A stretch of 64,000 nucleotides of DNA, from the NCBI RefSeq assembly GCF_007655135.1, contig NC_045134.1, forward strand, positions 7,646,982-7,710,981, given 5' to 3'. The notes under the pieces are model-generated. The model made no database searches. It was not told the DNA's origin and saw nothing but the letters and a program-made list of their open reading frames with translations. The position numbers were made by a program, and so were the translations under genes. The stretch's first letter is position 1, and the number at the start of each line of letters is the position of its first letter. Shown one piece after another: positions 56,519 to 64,000 of the stretch. Source of the DNA: Punica granatum. Lineage: Eukaryota > Streptophyta > Magnoliopsida > Myrtales > Lythraceae.

Positions 56519-56869
56519 AGGGGTATTTACCTAAAATAGTCCATGGTTTGCCCGTTTTGTCAAATCTATCCTATGCTTTTTTTTTGGTCAAATCTATCCC
56601 ATGATTTACTTTTTGCATCAAATCTATCCCGACGTTATCTTTTCCGTCGACATCTAACGGCCGTGCTGACGTGGCGCCTATGTGGCAAGTGTGACCCACT
56701 ATCTCTCCACGTGTCACGTCAGCACGGCCGTTAGATGTCGACGAAAAAGATAACGCCGGGATAGATTTGATGCAAAAAGTAAACCATGGAATAGATTTGA
56801 CAAAAAAAAAAGCATATGATAGATTTGACAAAACGGACAAACCATGAGCTATTTTAGGTAAAAACCCCT
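56519..56869. mobile_element. 351-bp fold-back MITE (near-complete palindrome)
   Basis: The left arm begins AGGGGTATTTACCTAAAATA; the right arm ends TATTTTAGGTAAAAACCCCT. The arms pair for about 150 bases each, through AACGGCCGTGCTGACGTG near 56657 and CACGTCAGCACGGCCGTTAG near 56716, leaving a short centre around 56690-56705. ATTATTT lies on both sides, a possible target duplication in simple AT sequence. Short frames on both strands (MSVLSNLSYAF...) simply reflect the palindrome. Such elements are usually derived from Mutator-like transposons; inference. Confidence 0.85.
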
Positions 56870-59800
56870 ATTATTTATTATATTTTGTTTTCTAATTAAA
56901 GTAAGGACGAATTTTCAAACACAAATTGTCAGTAATCCATCCAAATGAAAATAAAATTAATTTATATATTTTTGCTTTATGATGAAGATTTTATTCATCT
57001 CAAACTTACCAAAATCTTGTAAGCCCATTAATTCTCCTATCCTTGCTCAAGCATAAATTTTCTATATGACTTGATCATTTATTTTTGTTTTTCATCTTAA
57101 TATTTATTTATGCAGTTTATATTATTCCTACTTGAAAAAATATAACATAATTTTTGTTCATATCTATATTCACGTCATGTATATCAAATGTCTTAATCAT
57201 TTAACTTCGATGTATAAAAATTAATAAAAATTTACCGCACAACTCATGGGCATCAATTAGTGATCTATAGTTTTCAACAGCTAAATTGCCTCATTGGGGC
57301 GTAAAAGAAAAATGACCTTCACTCGGGCTGTTGGGATTAGTTGAACGAAATTGTAGAAACCTCTCATTTAAAATTAAAGGAAGGGACAATATAGATTAGA
57401 TTGATCTTGAAATTAATGACACAATCAACTTTTTTTTTAAGGTCTTCCTTCTCCCCCGTCCTATATCCGGCGGAGAAATCTATATATTATTATATTATAT
57501 ATGATTTGTAAAAAAAATTAATAATTGCACACATAAAATGACTGGATTCCATATGCCAGAGTCCAAGAAATCTACATATTACTGTATTATATTACTAGGA
57601 AAAAGAGAATCCACGCTTCGGGATAACAACTTAATTTATTAGTTGAATGGTAGGTGCGATGCATGTATTTTATTTTTGAGTACTAAAAATTCTAAGTATA
57701 TTTTTAGAACAATATCTTCACTTAATCATTTTGATCTTTCATTTTTTTTATTATCCTATTAAATTATATATATAAATAAAACATAAAAGTATTTTCAAAT
57801 AATTATAAGAATATCTAATACTTGAATTCCAATAAAAATGTTATTCTATTTTTGTAATTTATGTTTCATTATGTAGCAGTGATTTTTCAAATGAGTTGGC
57901 TCACAAATTTTTAAATTTATATTTAATAAAGTTTTATATTCGGATAAAAAATAAAAACCTCGTATAAGTTATAAATTTTGAAAATTATTAATTCTTTGAA
58001 TCACCAATACAATTTATAATATTTTATTCTATTTTTATTTGTAATTATAATATCTATATAATTTCTAACTATAATAATTCTTTATTATATATTTTTAGAA
58101 TTGTATAATTATTTATATATTATATATGTTTGTCCATATATTCAAATTAATTCATAGTTTCACTGTCTCTATTAATTAGATCGTTAAATGCACCGATTCT
58201 CCTTTATTTAGGTATACTAACCTTTTCTTGTCCGATGCATGGGTGTCCGATGGTGTTTATTTTGCTCAACTTTGTGTTAAAATCTTATCAAAATTAACAA
58301 ATTCTAATTGAAAGATTTTATGTTATGATATAATTGTAATTTACTAACTCAAATAATGAATGAAATACACAATTGTGAGAAAAATATAATTAATTCTTTT
58401 ACCAAGTGATATCTTTTATGAGTATTTGTATTTTCAATTTGCATCAAATATATTTTCATAAATAAATTGTATCTTTTTATTAATATCATATTAATGATTT
58501 TCATGCTGTATAAAAATATGAAATAATTTTTTCATTTTTTAAATCATGAAAACCGAAGTATTAAAATATAGTACAAAATACTTCTTCATTAGTATATTAT
58601 CAATGTTATATATATATATATATATATATATGTACATATACTGAATTGCTGCAATTACAATATAAGAGCAAAAAAACTTATTTACGAAATTTATTTAAAA
58701 TATTTTTTAACTATCCTCATGGCAAAAAAATTATAAGATCTTTTATTTGAATCATTTTATTGAAAATAAAATGAAAATGGATTAAAAATTTTGGAATATA
58801 AAATTGACTATCTGTACTAAAATACTTAGTGCGTAATAAATGTATCAATTCTCTTTTACTATATGTATTGATAGATTATATGAATTAATTATGAATTGTT
58901 CAACTATATGAATAAATTTATTTAAATATTCAATATTAGTAAGTAATCTTATTATTACACTTTAATCATGATTACATATCATCTTTGTGTTGTTGAAATA
59001 TCTTCTTGAATTATTGACTATATTTCATAAGCCATATATTACATGTGCATGAGTTATGAAATCCTCCACTCGCCTCGAAAAAAAACTTTGAAGTTTTAAG
59101 AAGTTCAGATTTAGATGTTTAAGTTTATCGATCACCTTGTAATTAATTGACTATTTTATATGAAGTTTTCAATAACTGGGTTATTTATGAAATATTAATG
59201 ATAAGCACTTTACATGTGTGGATCTTATATCAACTCGAGAAGATAATTAAAGGAGATTCAATCTTAAAATAAGAAGTAACAGTCCTACATATGTTTTCTA
59301 AGATGGGGCGGTAAATACTACCTAGAATGATTTTATAAAATTTGAGCGTTCCATGTAAAAATGAAATTGCGATGATACACTCATGCTATATCAAAATCAT
59401 TAATAAGAAAATATTTGATAAAAGATGAGAGAATATAAAGATGAAAATAATTAGAAGATACCTACCTATTTTGTACCGTATCTCTTTAGCACTTTGTCTT
59501 ATCATTTTCTCTTCTCTCTTTTTCTTATTTCAAATGGACACCGATAAGATAATTCCTCGTGTAAGAGATCCTAGAAATAATGCAAACGAATAGAAGGATG
59601 AGAAATTTCACAAAAAAAAAACCAAGAAAAGAAAAAGGCCAGTGGTCATCTATTATGTTGCAATTTTGATGTAAATTTCTTTCAAATTATTTCAATTTCA
59701 ACTAATATTAAATAACAACAATCAATTGGGTTGGTTTAGGTTTTTTGCACCTCTTTCCTATAACTAAGATTTCCAATTCGAGTCTTGTTAAGGGAGAAAA

Positions 59801-61302
59801 TCCATGAACGCGAGTTTCACCTTTTAGTAGACCGATCCCACTCGAACATGGTTTAGTTGGGGCCAATTGAATTTTCGGATATTAGATAGTGCACGCATGA
59901 AAAAAAAAAATGAATAGCAACAAATTGTGAAAAATAAAAAACTAATTTTTTTTTCAAAAAAGACTGTGTGAGCGGGAGAAAACTCCCAACTTTGACCCAA
60001 AAAAAAACCAGGAAAAGGGGAAGGTTAGTTGTTGTCCACTATGTTGCAATTTTGAAGTAAATTCCTTTTGAACAGTTTCAAATAAGACAGTGAAAATCGA
60101 GTTTCTAAGAAGAAACGGTGGAAGAACCACAAAATCGAAATATAAAATTGCATTGTAGATCATAAATTTTTATGGATAATAAATATAGTATTTCGAAAAT
60201 AATCTTATAGATATTTTCAGGAATTATAGCTTTATATAAGGTAAATATGCATTCCTACTAATATCCTATGAAAGAAACCAATTGAAAAATTACAACTTTA
60301 ATTGTATATATCAATCGATGACAAAAAAATTCTACACATTTTACAAAACACAAATTGAAAATTGTTGACGTCTTTTATTTCAAATAAGCAACGAAAGAGA
60401 GAACGACTGCATAGAGACTACGAAGAGAACAATCGACAGAATAGAGGCAGCTCAATCAATGAATTGCTTGAAATTGCACGAGGCACAACCTTGCTCCTCC
60501 CTCAGATCCTACTCTGATATGCACTCACTCCGTCCCATGAGCGCTTTCAACGAATAAACACCCGAAGGAAAATCTTGATTCTCAAATAAGGCAGTCAAGA
60601 GTTTGCTGTCCTCAGATTATGCACCTCTGATTTTCCATTTCTTGGTTATTATTATTTGCTTATGGTGCATAATAATTATGCACCTCTGATTTTAAAATAA
60701 AAATTATTTTTTTTTATTATTTATCAATATGACATATCATTATTGTTGACTTTTGAAATGAATAAAACAATATATATATATTTTCGCTAAAGGCCCATAT
60801 GAAAATTGTAATTCCTGTCCGTGACAACCTCGGAAACCACTTGCAATTCTTTTTAGGGCAAGGAGATGAGGTTGCCTTCCGATTGTGCCCTAATTAATTA
60901 ATTTTACAACTAATTAAAAGGCCGCATCAATTAATTTGTAAAATAAAATCCTCGTACTAACACTGACCTCGACCAACATAAATATATTGTTAAGTGTGCA
61001 TCCTCACAATTTGTTTAGTGATTTTTTTGGTAGGCCATTTGTTTAATGATTTAACAAGCTCATATGGTCGGAATGGCACGATTGTACACATGAGGGATGA
61101 TCCATTCAACCTAACCACACCCGATTCCCTAGGCTCCCTCTTGATATGTTCCCACCAATTTTCCTCTTTATTAAATTTGTTAAAATCGTCAAATTGGGTT
61201 AATTTAATGCATTGTGATGTGGGGTGCGATCGAGACTAATCACGTGCTCCAAGCTCCGATCTCCTCAAGCAGGGGAGACCAGTATTGCTGATCCCTAAAA
61301 TC
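56870..61302. other. AT-rich intergenic DNA with a Helitron-like end on the minus strand
   Basis: No gene recognised. On the minus strand ATCC-CGAAGCGT-GGAT (about 57614-57629) followed by TCTCTTTTTCCTAG ending at 57595, next base T, matches a Helitron 3' end in form. A TA microsatellite lies at 58607-58631. Two related segments near 59640 and 60030 (GTTGCAATTTTGATGTAAAT and GTTGCAATTTTGAAGTAAAT) form a short direct repeat. The frame at 60994-61239 shows no domain. Confidence 0.45.
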
Positions 61303-61885
61303 TAGGGGTGTGCATGGGTACCGGGTATACCTGAAACCGGTCGGAACCTATTCGTTATAGTGGGGTCCGGGTAGTTCGTATTGAAAATAGGGTAGAGTCC
61401 GAGCATTAAAATTAGGAACCAATAAAAACCGATTCCGGTTCCAGTTCCTGCCTACAGAGTATCCAGAATCGGTTATTTATTAAAAAAAAATAGAGAGGAA
61501 AGAGTAAAGTTACTGTCTCCTTTAATAAATTAGAATAGAGACACTTTATTGTGTGAGATCATATTATGAATGTTTAATTTTGTCATTAAATTGACGAAAC
61601 ATATATATTTTTTTTGTTGTGGATTAATCTAAATTTTGTTGATATTCTATTTAGCGTGATTACTAATTATGTATGTGAAATTTTTGATTTTATTTAGCGA
61701 AAGAAAAAAATTTACAGGTTCTAACAGGATACCCGAAACCTGTGGTATAATACAGGTTTCAGGTAGGTTTCGATTTCAAGATTCAACAGGATAGGGTCTG
61801 GTTCCAAAATCTTAGAACTTGTCCCTGACATGATAGGGTCCGAATATCGTGAAAAGTAAAGATTACCCAGAACTGATCACCCCTA
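61303..61885. mobile_element. hAT-like non-autonomous element, 583 bp
   Basis: The ends are TAGGGGTGTGCATGGG and, inverted, TAGGGGTGATCAGTTC, the TAGGGGTG terminus of many plant hAT MITEs. The flanks CTAAAATC (61295-61302) and TTAAAAAC (61886-61893) match at six of eight positions, an aged 8-bp target duplication. The subterminal regions repeat GGTACCGGGTA/GGTTCCAGTTCC-type motifs. No coding frame. Confidence 0.7.
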
Positions 61886-61989
61886 TTAAAAACCCCTCCA
61901 TCGCTTAAGTCAACTAGGCGTTCTTTAAAGAGAAATATTCACTTTCTGATAGGATTTTCTATTATACCTTTTTTATTTTTTATTTTTTT

Positions 61990-64000
61990 TTGGTGTCCTA
62001 ATCCTAAGTCACCTTATAAAGGCAGTCCTCATTTGAAAAAGCGGCCGTTTGAGCCCAGCCAGTCAAGGTCAAACGAATCATGGGATCATACGAGATCAGG
62101 CTTGATGTATTTGCTAGGTCCAATGTTTCGGGCCTGTTTGACTTGAGTGTTGGGCCTTGCCTCAAGCCCCATATCATTTGCCCCCTCACTTCGCGTCTAA
62201 ACGATGATGAAGGCGGGGAGTGATTGACTCGTGCCACATTGGGACACACGGGATGTGGCGTCCCTTTGAGGCGATGCGACGGTTCGAGTGACGTGCTGCT
62301 TCGCCTTCGTGTGCTGTGCAGTGGGGGATCATGATGGTTTGGCACCACCTCTTCAACTGTCCCGTCAGTTCTTTTTCATTGCTCTTTTTCGAATATAAAT
62401 TGCCCCCTTCTCCATCCTTAGCTGATTCTTTGTTTTCCTCCAAATACTGTAACCCCTCTTTTCGATGGTTTCCACCGTTTCGTGAGTCTCGGTTTTCTTC
62501 GATTGACATGGCCAATGAGGATGCTTCATCTTTGGCTTCTCGAGGTGAGTCTGAACGTCCTGCCTACCTGAGGAAGCGGAACATGTTGACTGCCCCCCAG
62601 TTCAGGGAGTTCACAGATAGATATGGCCCAGATATCCGATTCTAATGAGTCTAGATTTTCGAACCCCCACGAGTCTTCTCTCCTGCCTCGTGCTGGAGAG
62701 ATAGCCGTCTTGCAGATTAAATATCCAGGGGGCTGCAATGGCCCCTGGTTTCTGATATTGTTGCCCTTTGTAGATGGCACAAGCTTTCGCCGGGGCAGGT
62801 TGCCCCTAACTCATAGCGAATACGGGTTACTTTTCGGGTGGTGCGTGGTGCCCTACTTTATCTCGCTCTTTCATTATTTTTATAAAATGATGCAGACGCC
62901 TAGAAGTGATGGGCAGTCCTCCTATCCTCGCGATTCTGCTAAGAGGAGAAGGACGGGGGACGGAAAGGAGGTCAAATGATAGAGGGGAAAATGCCCACCA
63001 ATTCGCATTGGAGGTTTTAATATTTCTTCGTTCGCAACAACGAAAAATTCGTGTGGAGAGTAGCGTCCATGAAGGAGCTTGGCGACCCAATGCCCACAAA
63101 ATTCTTTGCCCATATCCTCCTCTTGGAGCAGAAATCGGCGAGCTCGGACAACATCATGGATCGCCCTCATGATCCCACCATTCTTAAGTGAAACGGAATG
63201 ACTCCGCGAGCTGTCCTCGCGTCATGAAGACATTGGGTGCTGGAGATCAGCAGGTGGAGCTGACATCTCCGGCTCTACCGATAGTGTCCCCATTGTGGTA
63301 GCACAGGATGTCGTGGTCCTCACTGCGCCCCCTCCAAAGTGACCCAAGATGACAGTTGAACATGGTCTAGCAAGTGGTCCTAGCTCTACTCGTGAAGTAA
63401 TATTTGAGGGGTTTGAGCTTCGCAACCGCGAGGCTTTTTCTCGGCAGGGGGATACCTTCAATGATATCGACAACTCCACCCATGCTAGGATTCCAGCAGG
63501 GCAAGGGAAACTCGCGCAGGCGACGCCTCTCCCCCTGTAGCCCAGCATACTGCCATTCTCTCTGAACTTTTGCTGCCCGGACACCAGTGGAAATTACCTC
63601 TATTTATAGATTTTTGCGGGCAGCTTGCGAGATCGGCACAGTCGATAGGCAGGCCCGCCTTGAAGTTAGAGCCAGTTGGCCTACATCTAGGCCATTCGGC
63701 TCAGCATGAAAGCTCCCGCAGAATTTATACTAGATTTCCTGCTTCCTAACTCCGAGTATGGTCAGACTGTATTGATGCTCGGGCCAGGATCCGGTTGGCC
63801 AACCGGCCCATAACTGGGCCGTTTGGCTCTATTTGTAGAGCCGATCAGCTCAATTAACCGGGCCGGTCGCCAATCTTGTGGGCCGATCAGCCCTGTCTGG
63901 GCACTATCCAAATCTTTTGATTCGATTTCCGCCATTTTACCAAAAGGAGGGATCAAACCGATTTAATACCCGGGCTTTATGCCCAGTACGGGATCAGACC
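61990..64000 (+). pseudogene. Retroelement-like coding remnants
   Basis: The base composition rises sharply in GC. A plus-strand frame from ATG 62509 (MANEDASSLASRGES) reaches PQFREFTDRYGPDIR and stops at 62643; the adjacent frame continues from 62623 to 62979 with PRAGEIAVLQIKYPGG, RGRLPLTHSEYGLLFGW and a basic end (SAKRRRTGDGKEVK). The two look like one protein split by a frameshift. The arrangement weakly resembles the N-terminal domain of plant gypsy-type or putative plant transposon proteins, in which a GEI motif precedes an RLPL segment. Further frames to 63584 are short and broken. Repeated GGGCCGATCAGC and CCGGTTGGCCAACCGGCC motifs fill 63770-63900. The assignment is tentative. Confidence 0.35.

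Noticed and set aside
25345..58631. CRISPR-like or satellite arrays at the TA runs and AGTACTAAA region
   Set aside because: Simple TA microsatellites and degenerate repeats without spacer structure. CRISPR arrays are not expected in a plant nuclear genome.

Overview
The window is nuclear DNA from a dicot plant. It has intron-split genes with GT/AG borders, long AT-rich stretches, TA and GA microsatellites, and plant transposon families (TRIM, hAT, Tourist-like MITEs, Helitron-like ends, SINEs, LINE and Ty3/gypsy remnants). HY5 and CESA1 are clearly dicot-like. The exact species cannot be read from the sequence; a rosid is my inference.

Layout. 1-2779 (+): HY5, the light-signalling bZIP factor, lacking only its first two codons at the window edge. 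5.0-8.4 kb: nested transposons, with a fold-back-like inverted repeat around a TRIM whose 3' LTR holds a hAT-like element. 10255-16520 (+): a complete 14-exon CESA1-type cellulose synthase gene of 1,072 codons. 17.2-21.0 kb (-): a decayed DUF247 (UPF0481) pseudogene, then an intact three-exon DUF247 gene of 621 codons. 21.2-23.6 kb: a GC-rich hairpin, LINE remnants and a Tourist-like MITE. 25410-52881: a tandem segmental duplication, described below. 53-61 kb: AT-rich intergenic DNA with a SINE, a 351-bp fold-back MITE, two possible Helitron ends and a hAT-like element. 62-64 kb: GC-richer, retroelement-like remnants.

The most interesting structure is the tandem duplication. Unit 1 (25410 to about 34100) and unit 2 (about 34101-52881) start and end with the same sequences, and unit 1's end is fused directly to unit 2's start. 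Each unit carries one DUF247 gene on the minus strand. The unit 1 copy is dead, with two in-frame stops, an 11-bp deletion and a frameshift. The unit 2 copy is intact (489 codons). Unit 2 has grown to over twice the size of unit 1 through insertions: a hAT-like element with a nested MITE, a gag fragment enclosed by inverted repeats, a 3.7-kb presumed solo LTR, and a 1.6-kb block with a 26-C run. Because the units are paralogous, each acts as an empty-site control for insertions in the other.

The four protein loci are not a pathway. HY5 is nuclear. CESA1 makes primary-wall cellulose at the plasma membrane. DUF247 proteins are plant-specific and mostly uncharacterised, with a C-terminal membrane segment; some grass members take part in self-incompatibility.
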